The position numbers and the translations under genes were made by a program. A model generated the notes under the pieces. It searched no databases and was not told the DNA's origin. It saw only the letters and a program-made list of their open reading frames with translations. Below, one piece after another: positions 20,758-32,532 of a stretch of 64,000 bases of DNA (positions within the stretch are counted from its first letter, which is position 1; the number at the start of each line of letters is the position of its first letter). Source of the DNA: Paralithodes platypus (lineage: Eukaryota > Arthropoda > Malacostraca > Decapoda > Lithodidae); assembly GCA_032716605.1 (NCBI GenBank), contig CM064572.1:36610813-36674812 (forward strand), read 5' to 3'.

Positions 20758-20953
20758 CATTAGTACAGGTAGACCTACCTAGGTGTCTGACCATGGAATC
20801 TCTAACTATTGAGAATGACTTTATCTGATGATCTTTATGTTTAGTTGGACTGTATGCATCTGTCTGTCGGTCTGTCTATTTATCTCTTTACATTGTATCG
20901 CTGTATCTATATTTATCTGTCTATCTGTTTATTTATATATATTGTCTATCATT

Positions 20954-21420
<467 letters not shown>

Positions 21421-21458
21421 CACGTACCCATCTATCTACATATGCATTAGGTCGTCAG

Positions 21459-21510
21459 TGGCTGGGGTTGCCTAATGTCGCCACCTGATGAGGGCCGCTC
21501 TGCATATATT
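21459..21510 (+). repeat. Microsatellite-associated repeat core, copy 3
   Basis: GTTGCCTAATGTCGCCACCT directly after a TCTA array, preceded by ACATATGCAT as in copy 2 (2922-2971). Confidence 0.6.
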
Positions 21511-21635
21511 TGGCGCTGCTTAAATGACAACTTAAAGGGTTCAATTTTTTGCTCGATTTTCTCTTTTCCATTTATTAAATATTGTTTTAGTTTCCTCCCT
21601 TGACCTACATCAAACTTAACCCGTTCAGTATCAGC

Positions 21636-21700
21636 GACGGCTCTCTGCCATCAGTGGATAAATCACTCCTCAGTCCCACCGACGGCGCAGAGAGCCGTCA
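21636..21700. repeat. Inverted repeat GACGGCTCTCTGC / GCAGAGAGCCGTC
   Basis: Perfect 13-bp arms separated by about 35 bp. Single-arm relatives occur near 24541 (GACGGCTCTCTG) and a weaker one near 1328. It is probably part of a dispersed repeat. The rest of 21511-21942 shows no gene. Confidence 0.7.
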
Positions 21701-21942
21701 GTAATATACTTTCCTTGTAACTGCCAGTATCAGGCAGTGTCACAGTGACTGGTACCACAACTGTTTGAGCACTGCTCTAGAGTTGGCAACACTTCTCAGC
21801 TTATATCCAAGCCTCTACAGGCTGGGAGAGCCAGTATTCCTCCATCTTTTGAGGTGGGAGGTTGTTATATCTTGCCATTTTGGCCACATTGCTTGGACTG
21901 GGAAGGGACTTTTATTACTGTACCCTATGGTACAGAAAGGGT

Positions 21943-22227
21943 TAAAGAATCACCCCCTAGACCCCCTCTCAAGACAAATTTGTACATTTCTCGGTAGAAA
22001 AATGTCCCGGCCGAAGGCCGATTCTTTCTAAAATTACAGACTCGCTATCGCTCACCAGGAAAAAAACGACACCTAAATGGCACGATAGGTCTTTATATTG
22101 ACAAATAAATGGGGCGAAAGGTCTTAAAATCACCAAACTAATGGAATGAACGTCTTAAAATCCGAAAACTAATGAGGCTAAGCAGGAGGGAGAAGGGGGG
22201 CCACAAAAAGCAACCCTCTCCCCTTAA
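21943..22227. repeat. TTAA foldback MITE, family X, diverged copy
   Basis: TTAA at 21943-21946 and 22224-22227. The interior shares TGTACATTT-CGGTAGAAA, GGCCGAAGGCCG and CGACACC with copies at 2107 and 22321, but the left arm is mostly lost and the right arm carries internal duplications (several AACTAATG units). Confidence 0.5.
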
Positions 22228-22320
22228 ATGGCAACTCAGATTTGTTTTTTTCTCCCTACCTTTGGTGTCTGCTAGCCTCGATTATTGGCGTTGGTAGAAT
22301 GTGTATGTTCCGCATTGTGT

Positions 22321-22694
22321 TTAAGGGTAGCCCACCTAGCTTTTTGTTCACTTTCTCTCCCTCTCTCTTTGGCTTGTATCCATTCGGCCCCTTTCATCCA
22401 CTATTTTAAGACGTTTACCCCCATCCAGGTGTCAATATTTTCCTGGCGAGCGGTAGCGAGCCAGCATATATATATTATTGTTTTGACAGCAAGCTTAATT
22501 TGTACATTTTTCGATAAAAAAAAATTCTGGCGAAGCCGGATTTCTCCATACAATGCTGGCTCGCTATTGCTCGCCAGAATGAAATCGACACTTGGATGGG
22601 GATAAACATCTTAAAACAGTTGGCTGAATGGGCCGAATGAATACAAGCCAAAGAGAGAGGAAGAGAGAAAAAAAAACGAGGTGGGCTCCCTTAA
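22321..22694. repeat. TTAA foldback MITE, family X copy 2
   Basis: TTAA at 22321-22324 and 22691-22694; arms GGGTAGCCCACCTAGC and AGGTGGGCTCCC. Interior and spacer match 2107-2489 closely (GTTTTAAGACGTTTACCCCC in the left arm; GGCGAAGCCGGAT in the spacer). Confidence 0.85.
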
Positions 22695-22770
22695 ATAGAC
22701 GTTTTCGGTACTGAAAGGGTTAAACATTGTCCTTTTGTGTTATTCCTTTCACGGTGTTTGTCTTTTATTC

Positions 22771-22779
22771 CTCTCTCTC

Positions 22780-22842
<63 letters not shown>

Positions 22843-22852
22843 TACACACACC
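22771..22852. repeat. (CT)n(CA)n microsatellite
   Basis: Long CT run broken once by GT, then a CA run. The flank to 23084 shows no recognisable gene. Confidence 0.95.
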
Positions 22853-23084
22853 TCCAAAATGCAAATTAACTCAGAAATTTAAATTGTGTCTCGATCATCG
22901 CTGAGATTTTTCTATTTTTTTTCTTCCGAATTCGTTCAGATTGTTTTCTTTGATTTTGTTCACATTAGTACATCAGTGGGAAGTAAATTAAAGGTCCTAA
23001 TGAGATATAATATGTGTGGGTGATTGATGTATTTTTTCCTCTGTAGAGCTCTGTGATGGATTGGTAAATATGTAAATTGGTATA

Positions 23085-23830
23085 TAGATGGATATTCAGA
23101 GATCGATAAATATGTAGATTGGGTAAATAGTTAGATATTCAGAGATAGATAAATACACAGATACATAAATTGATGGATATTCAGAGGTAGATAAATGCAT
23201 AGATGGATAGATAGTTGGATATTCAGAGATTGATATATACTGTACAAAGAGATGGATACATAGATTCCGGATATTCAGGGAAAGATGCATCCATATAATT
23301 TTATATTGCCTGAATTATATAATATAGATGGATAGATAATTGAATATTCAGAGATAGATAGATATAGATATGGATAAATAGATGGATATTCAGAGATAGA
23401 TAGATACAGAGATTGGTAAATAGATGGATATTCAGAGATAGATACATAGATGGATATTCAGAGATAGATATATACATAGATGAACACATTCTATCTATTC
23501 TATTCTATATGCTCAGGCCCAATCCTTACTTTTCCGATTTTTATATTTTATTTTCCTCTATTTTATTATTTTTATTTTGTTTGTATTATCTTGGGGGTGG
23601 CCGTCTCAAGACAGAGCAAGAACAGGAAAACAAAAAACAGAAGACAAAACAGTGAACAAACACAGACAAAACACAAGATTCACACACATCTAGGTCACCC
23701 AGGAGAATACCCAGAGACCAAGGTCACCTAGGTCGCTCCAGCACTCCCCGTGCCCCGACCACTTTGGATATTCAAAGATAGATAAAAATAAGGAAGAATA
23801 AATAGTTGGACATTCAGAGAGTTAGATAGG
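23085..23830. repeat. Imperfect minisatellite with GGATATTCAGAGATAGATA core
   Basis: About a dozen copies of the core at irregular 25-45 bp spacing, mixed with TAGA units. It is interrupted by an RTE tail at 23488-23762, after which two more cores follow. A TATA/AT-rich break lies near 23300. Open frames across it are artefacts. Confidence 0.75.
23488..23762 (-). mobile_element. RTE 3'-end fragment inside a minisatellite
   Basis: The plus strand shows CTATCTATTCTAT, TGCTCAGGCCCAATCC, a long T-rich stretch, GGGGGTGGCCGTCTCAAG, then CACCTAGGTCGCTCCAGC and CCGTGCCCCGACCAC. This is the RTE 3' UTR seen at 62895-63286, 5' truncated, in minus orientation. Confidence 0.7.
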
Positions 23831-24031
23831 TGCTTTAATAGAAATGGGTAGAAAATCGGTGCATATACGATTATTAGATTTTATTTTTTTTTATTTTTTT
23901 AGATAAATTAGATTATCAATAGGTTCAAGAATATTTCGTAGCGAGGTTGGTCCTAAGTGATCTGTGCTCCATAAAATTTTCTTTCCTTTCGCTTAACCCC
24001 TTTAATCCCAGCAACGGCTTACAGCCGTCAG

Positions 24032-24519
24032 TTAACACCTTACGAGCGGCCTATGCGGTTTATTTATGTGTACCGCACAGCGGGGTGTTTTTAGCCAAAA
24101 TAGGGCTGTTTACGTGATCATTTTCATGCCTAAATAAGACCCAGAACGTAAAACAAGTACCTATCCCTGAAAGGGCATAAACAGAGCTTTCGAATGACAC
24201 CATAACGATCCTTGTATGATGGATAGTTTTCTTGCAATAACCGTGCAACGCGAGTGCAAAAAGCAGGTAATTCGGTACTTTCGGTACATAATTGAGTATG
24301 TAGCGAGTGAGAGAGGGAGGAGGGAGCTGAGATTTGTGTCAGTAGGTTCGCCGCGGTGGTCTGGAGCAGTCATACGCTCGCTAGTCTCCTGCCACCACTT
24401 GTCTCTCTCTCTCAGCCACATTACGTGCTGAAATTGCCACTCGAGTTATGTCGAGCGCCGCCACATAGTCCAGCTTTATTTAACTCGACTTATGTTGCTC
24501 GCCGCTAATTATGGGTTAA
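24032..24519 (+). repeat. TTAA MITE, family Y copy 2
   Basis: 488 bp including both TTAA (24032-24035, 24516-24519). Begins TTAACACCTTACGAGCGGCC and ends GCCGCTAATTATGGGTTAA. The interior is nearly identical to 42925-43412 (same 488-bp length). No transposase is coded. It sits in sequence carrying the GACGGCTCTCTG-type repeat. Flanks 23831-24031 and 24520-25066 hold no gene I recognise. Confidence 0.85.
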
Positions 24520-25641
24520 AAAGTGACCCGCGCATGCAGTACCAGCGACGGCTCTCTGTCATCAGTAGTATACGATCCTTGTCCTGCAAATATCTATACT
24601 CCATTCAATCGACCCGTGCATCTGGCTCATAACTAATGTTTGCATTGAGGCTCTTGATTGGATATCATATCAGTACCCGAGCTCACTGGCCAAAATGAGC
24701 GGCAGAGCTGATAATTTCTTCTTATTTTCTTTATTATTCCTTATTTATTCATTAAACTATATACGTTTAAGTAATTTTAATGATTAATTAATAAACTATA
24801 GTTTTATCCGAATCTAAAGAGCTATTAAATATCACATGAAACCCAATAATAACTTATATATATATCATAAAGTAGACACAAGCGAAACAATAAAATGATA
24901 AACGGGAGAGTAAGCGAGAGACGAGACTGACTGGCGGGCTAACGCAGATTTGCCGATCACAGGCCATGATTTACTTACCGGTATCACACATTTAAAATTG
25001 GCAGGGACGGAATATCTTCCCTTGCTTGTGTTTACTTTATTATAATTATCTACAATTGTATGTGCTCCATGTGGTATCTATCTATCTATCTATATTCTCA
25101 GGCCCAATCCCCATTTTGGGGGTAGCCGACTCTAGACAGAGCAAAACAGGGAAAACACAAAAACAACATAAAACAATGAATAAACACAGATAAAAAGCAC
25201 AAACTCACACACATCCAGTCACCCAGGAGAAGACCCAGAGACCAGGGTCACCAAGGTCGCTCCAGCACTCCCCCGGCCCCCGACCACCCGGAGAGGTTCC
25301 GATCTCGGCAGACAGACATGCAGCGGAGCCAAAGCCACAAGCCTCCCACCACACTTCCAGGCTCACCCTTCATATTAATCGTCTCCCCGGGCCAGGCGCC
25401 TGATGGACTATTATCTAGTCCAACTTGCGCCCGACCCCTTACTCCAAATGACCACGTGTTCACTCAACTATTCACAAGCATTCTCCATTCACTCCTGTCC
25501 ACCACCACTTCCCCTGCCTGATCTATAGTCATTCCTTTATCATCCAAAGTTTTCTTACACAGTCTCTCCATCTCAATGGGGGTCTTCCTGCCCTTCTATC
25601 TCCCCTTGTACCTGACTCACATATTCTATTTGTAAGCCTTT

Positions 25642-27454
25642 TGTGACGTTAACCACTCCGTTAGAACCGCATGGCTTGTCCTACAGTGACTCGCTAGGAT
25701 CGCCAGGGCAGTGGATGTGGCTACAGTTGATGTATTATTGTGTGCTTTATTTCATATGAAAGCTCGTGTCATGGGCAGTCCAGAAAGGCTCTTTGTTTTC
25801 GCCCATGTCAAGGCTTTATATATTTAATTGCAAAGTATATGTTTTATCATTAACTAGTAATGATAGGAATTGAGAGAGAGAGAGAGAGAGTAGAACAGAG
25901 TGGGAGGAGGCGCGCAGTGTTTTGCTACTCCATGACGTCATAGCTGGCTGGCCTCGTGGGGATTCGTTGAGGGAGTTTTTTACCATGCTTTGTGATGTCA
26001 TGTTTGGCTGGCTTCTTTAGTATTGGCTGGAGGACTTGTTACCGCTCTTTTCCCACGCGGCTCGAGCTAGTGCTAGTATATATACAGCTCCCTCGCCACT
26101 CTCTCCCTCAGATCTGGTTTCTAGAACGCATCCCTCTTATCCTTTTGATATCTGTCCCCCTCTCCGCACCTGAGAACCTTTTCCTCTGCCTATCTCTATC
26201 ATTTTCCATATCTTTCACCACCTTTTATTAATATTATACCCCCTCTGGTTAACTCTGCATAATCAGCTTAATGCTGGCCAGTTGCATTGTGCGTTAAGGT
26301 CTTATATAACCCATGTATGTTAGTTGTTAAGATAAGTTGATCACGAAGCATTGGTTGGCATTCATATTGTTCAGTACCGCTTCCTATAATTATTAGTGCT
26401 CTGCTGGATTAGAAAATGCTAGACTAGGAGTCTGATACTATAAGGTATTGTTTCCGATGGGTGCTGGCTTTAGTTAAAAGCTGCACGATATACCTGAGAA
26501 CTGGAGTTGATTGGGTAAATTCTAGTCTGTGTGCCATTGAGAGTAGAGCATGCACGAATGAGGGCTTTTTGCCTATACCATTCTGCACTGTTCTAAGCTC
26601 GTTGTTTGTCTTTGAGGTACGCCAGAACGCTTAATACTTCGGTATTAAGGTTTCTCAAGAGAGCTACCCTTCCCTATAACGTAATATTTGACGCACAGAC
26701 TTGAGATTTGCAATAGGCTATGCGGCATGCCATGCACACCAGTATCTCGTATCATTGACTCTAGCTAGACTTTATCAGTCATAGTAGACATTAAGCATAT
26801 TAAACCAATTACTCTTTTTATGCATACCCGTTTATGATTACACAAGCATTTCGCAGCCTAGTTTGATGTATTGAGACACAAACGACTTAGGCTCTTTTTG
26901 TTGATAGGAATACTGCATTGTCGAGGCGATTATTATTATTGTTGTGGCGTTTAGGATATTCTTGGCTCCGACTGCACTATATATCCTGCTTTTTTGTGTG
27001 CATAGCCTGCACGAGCATTGTTCCGCTGCCTGCCTTTTTGGGTTCCATTTCCGATTCGAGCATCTTGATAGCATCTAACATTTAAAGAAGATTCCTTGTT
27101 GGTGTTGAAGGACTTTAGTGCACTTTCTTTCATGCAGGAGTGCCTGACATTTATTGATTAAAGTAACGTAAGCTGTAACTTCTCTTACCACCTTACTTTG
27201 CATACCATAACCAAGCACCTTCGGTTATAGGTAGTAATAGGCTGTTTTCACATAACATTAAGCCTAGAGTAGACTCACATTTATTGAGAGTTTAATAACC
27301 TATTATTGCATATAGAACTCTGAAGAGTATTTGTGTTCTTTGTTCACTGGGAATATACATCAGAGGTTGGATCTAGCTCTTTCCGTTGTAGCATTTATGC
27401 CATTACTAGTCCAATGAATAAGAACCCTGATATATTTAAACCTCAGTCGTAACA
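25642..27454 (+). repeat. LTR-1 5' LTR
   Basis: 1813 bp, matching 31643-31948 plus 36710-38227. Contains a GA run (25874-25890), a TATATATA element and a polypyrimidine stretch. Terminal TG...CA is followed by AATGGCGGCCTTACC, a candidate primer-binding site whose tRNA I cannot assign. Frames within it (for example minus 26838-27074) recur in the other LTR but show no protein family. Confidence 0.9.
26077..26113 (+). promoter_or_regulatory. Candidate LTR core promoter (TATA plus initiator)
   Basis: TATATATA at 26077-26084 and CCCTCAGATCTGG at about 26105-26117 give about 31 nt from TATA to the A of TCAG, the usual arthropod spacing. The same pair occurs in the 3' LTR (36847-36854, 36878). 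Prediction only. Confidence 0.4.
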
Positions 27455-27671
27455 AATGGCGGCCTTACCTAGGATTTGGTGAACCTACATTTATTAGCCG
27501 GGAACAGTTGTTGTTTTGGGGAATATTTTGCGGGGATCAGCAGGAATATTTTTTTTTTCCAACATAGTATAGCCCTTGAGTATTTCCGAGAATGTTTGTG
27601 TGTATATTGAGGTATAAGAGTTTGGGGTGCTTCTTTTCTGAATATTGAGGTGGGAAATTTTTGTGAGCATC

Positions 27672-29030
27672 ATGTCTTATACCGGATCAGAGGAGAATGG
27701 AGACACAGTATGTAATGTCGAAACTGAGGAACAGCAGTATGATGAAAGGGTTAATCAGGTGAACTGTGAGGAGGATGCTAGGATATTTTTGCAATGGCCT
27801 GTTACTGCCGAGCGGTTGGAGGGTATGAATCGGTACGGTCTTCAATGCCTGGCCACAGCTATCGGTCATGCGGGTACTAGCAGCATGACCAGGGATAACT
27901 TGATAACGTGTGTACTGGGCAGGGTGACTGGTGAGCGAGATGGATTGAGTGCTCAGAGCCCTTCGGCCATGCTTCCCCTACACTCGACTCCCAGCCATCC
28001 CAATAGTTTGCCGACCCCAAGTACGCTTCCACAGTTGGGTGGTGACTGGCAGGGTGGGTTCCCCCTGGGGGGACCACCGGTAATTTCAAACATTGTAGCA
28101 CCTTCACCTCTTCAAGGGTTAACTCCAGAATTAGTGTTTTGGCTCGAATTAGCTAAGATTCAACAGCAACGAAGGGCAGGTGAGCTTCAGCAGCAATTAG
28201 AATTAGCCCAGATAGAAGTGAGAGCCAAGCTAGCAAAAATCAAAGCTGATTTAGAGTCGACTAGGTACTGTGCCGACATGGACGTAGAGAAGTCGCGAGT
28301 AGAGACAACAGGAAAGCGACTTGGGGCTGGTAACCGTGCTCCTGATCAGTCTGTCTCGCACTTATTGAAACTGGTACCGGTGTTTGATGAGAGTGGGGTA
28401 ACAGAATTTTTCGCACACTTTGAGAAGAAGTGCCAGGATCACCAGTGGCCAGAGAATAAATGGGCAGCACTTGTATCCTCTAGATTAAGAGGCAAGGGTC
28501 TTAAAGCCTACGATGCGTTACCTTTGGAGTCATGTATTGTGTATGAGGATCTCAAGGAGGCTGTCCTGAGGGCTTACGAACTGCAACCAGAAACGTACCG
28601 TTTGAAGTTCCGGGGTGTAACTAAGGGAAGAGATAGCACCTTTTTGGAACACGCCCGGGACTTGTCCGATGCTATGGGGAACTGGCTCCGATCTGAGAAG
28701 GTAACAACATTTGATGGAATTAAGCAGTTAATGTTGTTGGAGCAGTTCTTTAAGAGCATGGGCGGTGATCTAACTTTGAACTTGAAGGAGAAAAACCCAA
28801 GAACTCTAGTCGAAGCAGCAGAAATGGCTGATCGACGGCTGTCGTTGATTCGGGGTTGCACGTCCTCACAGAAGTACGATGCAAGTGCTAGGGACCGTTA
28901 TCCTCCCCATCCCCGTAGCAATGACACATTTAAACAAAAGAGCAATGACACTAAAACTGAATCCAAACCTAACACCACGCCGTATGAGAAAATCAGGGGC
29001 TTTTTACATCACAGTATAAGCCGAAACCGA
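27672..29030 (+). pseudogene. LTR-1 gag (capsid region)
   Basis: ATG 27672 is preferred to the upstream ATG at 27645 because the LTR-2 gag begins at the equivalent point. Order: acidic N-terminus, Pro/Ser-rich spacer with GGDWQGGFPLGGPP, a coiled-coil-like Gln/Glu/Arg stretch (QQQRRAGELQQQLELAQ), then capsid-like HLLKLVPVFDESGVTEFF, WAALVSSRLRGKGLKAYDAL, YELQPETYRLKFR and LEHARDLSDAMGNWLRSE. The frame shifts just before the zinc knuckle, near 29025. It assembles the particle in an active element. Confidence 0.75.
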
Positions 29031-29035
29031 AATTT

Positions 29036-29910
29036 ATGTGTTTTAAGTGCCACCAGGAGGGTCATAAGGCAAATGAGTGCCCTAGTCGACCTACTCCGGC
29101 AGCCGTGTCTTTTGCTCACCGCATTGGAGTGTTCAACAGGACATCGGAGTTTGTTAGAGGCAATTCTTCCGAGGTAAATACACTGCCAGTGCAGAAGGAT
29201 CCGGAAGGCTTATTCCCTGTCCATGATGCCTTTAGTGACCACAGGGGACTCGGTTGTGTGGAGTGGGGGGGTAGAAGACATGAGGTGAGAATTTTGCGTG
29301 ACACAGGGGCATCACAAACATTGTTGAGGAATTTCACTGGTAAACCTGTAAATACGGCGCGGGTGGTTGTGGTTCAGGGAGTTAATGCAACAAGGTCATA
29401 CCCGCTTGTAAGAATGAAGATGGAAGTTGATGGTGTGACTCGTGACCTGGATGTAGGAATTGTGGAGAAGTTGCCTGTTGGGGGCGTCGACCTCCTTCTC
29501 GGCAACGACTTTGCGGGGCCTACTTCTGAGGCTCCACCCTTGGTCGTTGCTGAGAAGCCGGCTGACGTGAGTAGGGAGGAGCAGGAGTGGGTTGAGAAGT
29601 GTCCGGTGCAACCTATGGCGTGTGTTGTCACCAGATCTCTTGCATCCAGGGAATCACATTCTGGTCAACAGTCTTTAGACAAGCGGAGGAAAGGTACCGA
29701 GAAGGGGTTGGAAGTTGATGCGGTTGAGAGTTTAGTATCAGCGGACATTCTCGGGGACTCATTATTAGGACCGATTTTCGAGTCTGGAGAAGACCCATTA
29801 ACTGTTAGTAAGAAGGCAGAGGATGGGCTTAAAAAGACGAAGAGACAGCAACGATACACAGAGAAAGAGCAACGGGAGGCTAAATTCAATGTAGGAGGGG
29901 GCATGAGTTG
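29036..29910 (+). pseudogene. LTR-1 zinc knuckle and aspartic protease
   Basis: Opens with CFKCHQEGHKANEC, a perfect CX2CX4HX4C knuckle that belongs to gag. About 85 residues later comes the protease signature ILRDTGASQTLL with catalytic Asp, and VDLLLGNDF as the second conserved segment. The downstream region is Lys/Glu-rich. Both motifs match LTR-2 (51977-52740 minus). The frame shifts again at about 29910 into the integrase frame. Confidence 0.8.
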
Positions 29911-31365
29911 TTTCGCAAACACTTAGATAGGCTTGCTCCTTCAGACATTTGTAAATTGCAATTAGAAGACCCGGAGGTTCTTGAATGTGGTACCGGTGCT
30001 GTCGAGTTGGAGGAGGACAGTGATGCACAGTTGGGAGATGTAGCAACAAGGTACCCTGACGCGTACCCTATGAGAAATGGGTCAGCGAAGACGGTGGTCC
30101 GAAACTTGCTAGAGTATTTTTCCGGGTATGGTTACCCGCAGGGGATTCAGTCAGACCAAGGATCCAACTTCGCTTCTAGCCTCTTTGTTCGAGCAATGCC
30201 GCAGCATGGGATTGTTACGGTTGTGTCATCTGCGTATCATCCGGAGAGCCAGGGTGTGTTAGAGCGATGGCACTCAGCCTTGAAATCTATGCTTCGTTGT
30301 TGTTGCTTTGAGGATGGGAAGGGTTGGGATCTTGGCCTGCCATATGTTTCATTTGCTGCACAGGAAGTACCTGGGGAAAGTTTGGGATTCAGCCCTAATG
30401 AGCTCGTCTTTGGACACCGTGTCAGAGGGCCTCTCCATATGGTTAAAGAAATATGGGAGGGTGCAGAAAAACCTTGTTCTATGCTCAAGTATGTCCTCGA
30501 CAGTCGAGAACGGATGTTGCGCAGTCTGGAGTTGGCTGGCCGTAATTCGACTAGCTCTCAGGCCCTCATGAAGGACAGGGACGACCTCCAGGTTAAACTC
30601 AGGGAGTTTCACGTGGGTCAGGAGGTGTTGATTCTACTGCCCCTTGTAGGTCGTCCCTTATCCGCGAAGTACACTGGTCCTTATAGGGTGGGTGAGAGGC
30701 TATCGGACCTGGATTGCTTGGTGGCCGCTCCAGACAGACGTATGCGCAATCAGTTATGTCACGTTAATCTCATGAAGGAGTATGTGAGGCACCCCCCTGA
30801 GCCTCTCACTGTGCCTGTGATGACGTTTAGCAGTCAAGGTGGAGAAGGAGAACGGGACAGCCAAGCTCAGGTGGAGGATAACTGGAAGGATAAGAAAGTC
30901 AAATGGGCGCCTGAGTGTGAGAAGGCGTTTAGAGTAGTAAAACACCTGTTGTGCACTCGCCCGATCCTCGGGGCCTCTGACTTTAGCCTACCTTTCCAAC
31001 TAGCAACGGATGCTAGTGGTGTGGGGGCTGGTGCCGTCCTTGTGAAGAAGGACGATGATGGGCTGGAGCATCCTGTTAGTTTCTGCTCGGAGAAGTTCAA
31101 TTCAGCCCAGGGGAGCTGCTCTGTTGTCGAGAAGGAGCTGCTGGCAGTTGTGCTTGCACCGGGGCATGTCGAGGTCTATGGTCCAGTCGTTGTAGTTTAC
31201 ACAGATCATCACCCTCCCAAGTTCTTGGACCAGTTTCACAATCGGAATATGAGGCTGACCAGGTGGTCACTAAGGTTATTGGTATATAACCTGGACATAC
31301 GCCATATTGCCGGTTGTGACAACGTGGTTGCAGATTGTCTTTCAAGGGTATATGATCCTGGGTAG
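29911..31365 (+). pseudogene. LTR-1 integrase fused to RNase H, RT deleted
   Basis: One open frame. It begins LDRLAPSDICKLQLEDPEV, then jumps from SDAQLGD to RYPDAYPMRN. Here the LTR-2 protein has the HHCC finger and first catalytic Asp, so these are deleted. It keeps IQSDQGSNFASS (second Asp), AYHPESQGVLERWH (Glu) and a GPY/F-type tail (AKYTGPYRV, QLCHVNLMKEYV). About 320 residues covering RT are missing between QVEDNW and KDKKVKW. RNase H follows: LATDASGVGAGAVL, VEKELLAVV, YTDHHP, ADCLSR. Neither integrase nor RT activity is possible. Confidence 0.8.
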
Positions 31366-32379
31366 ATTGACACACGGGTAGCCTCCTGCTTTAGTTTGAA
31401 TAGTATTTTGCGCTTGGTGCTTGGTGCTGGAATGCTGGACTAGAGAAGCTCGCTCTTGAGGAGCATAACTACATATGATTTAACCTATTGTGTTGGGGAG
31501 GGTTATAATTTTGTAAAATGTTTTGTTGAGAACTGTGCCAGATATTTTACTGCCGCTGGGAGATGGGAAGTAGAGATATAGCATGGGTTCTAACAATCAG
31601 ATTTTTGTGAGCCTTGGGCCTCTGAGAAAAATCTTGGGGGGGTGTGACGTTAACCACTCCGTTAGAACCGCATGGCTTGTCCTACAGTGACTCGCTAGGA
31701 TTGCCAGGGCAGTGGATGTGGCTACAGTTGATGTATTATTGTGTGCTTTATTTCATATGAAAGCTCGTCTCATGGGCAGTCCAGAAAGGCTCTTTATTTT
31801 CGCCCATGTCAAGGCTTTATATATTTAATTGCAAAGTATATGTTTTATCATTGAGTAGTAATGACAGGAATTGAGAGAGAGAGAGAGAGAGAGACTGGAA
31901 CAGAGTGAGAGGAGGCGCGCAGTGTTTTGCTATACTCGATAACGTCATTTTACCAAAAGCGAAACTTAACCTCGACAGGAAAGGGTACCGACAAAACAAA
32001 TATCGTAAATAATAGCAAACAGAGAAAAACAATATTTAAACAAATTAAATCAGTACAGATTATTTCTCGACCATATCGCAGGTTAGTAGTGACGTTATTG
32101 GAGAGAAAGATCTCCCACGCAACCAAATGTGGTGAAAATTCGAACCTGAGCAGTGTTGAATCAAGTTGATAGGTAAAATATGAAAATTAAAATAGATACT
32201 ATATATAGGTAGCCTGGAAAGTTTGTTATTTTCCTAGAGTGCCGTATATTCCGTTAAACAGTCGACCAAAAACGGGAAAAGTGGTTAGGGCAGTGAGAAT
32301 TCTGTTTCATAAGATAATGATTGAAAGTGTTACTTAAAGTTACTTAAAGTTTAAACATAACGAGTGTAAACGAGTGGCA

Positions 32380-32532
32380 CTCCCCCCCCCCCCCCCCCCA
32401 CACACTCCCCACAAACCGCGTAACAAACACCTCCTTGTCCTCCAAGCCCCCCCCCCCCTCTCTCTCTCTCTCGCTCTCTCTCTCTCTCCCCCTTGTAAGG
32501 GCGGGTGGGAAAAAAAAAAAAAAAATTTTTTT
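32380..32532. repeat. Poly-C, CT, poly-A and poly-T tracts in the LINE D 5' region
   Basis: About 18 C, then 10 C, a CT run, a run of about 15 A and 8 T within 150 bp. The annotated ORF1 start falls inside these tracts, making the first 35 residues (Pro, Ser-Leu repeats, Lys) suspect. Confidence 0.9.

Noticed and set aside
26838..27133. Small minus-strand ORFs in LTR-1, repeated at 37611-37906
   Set aside because: They recur only because the LTR is duplicated; no protein family and no sign of constraint.
29911..31365. Ty1/copia element, because integrase precedes RNase H
   Set aside because: The integrase tail is GPY/F-like and the related RT (YLDD with IDFRRLN) is of Ty3/gypsy type; target duplications are 4 bp, and the order alone does not make it copia.
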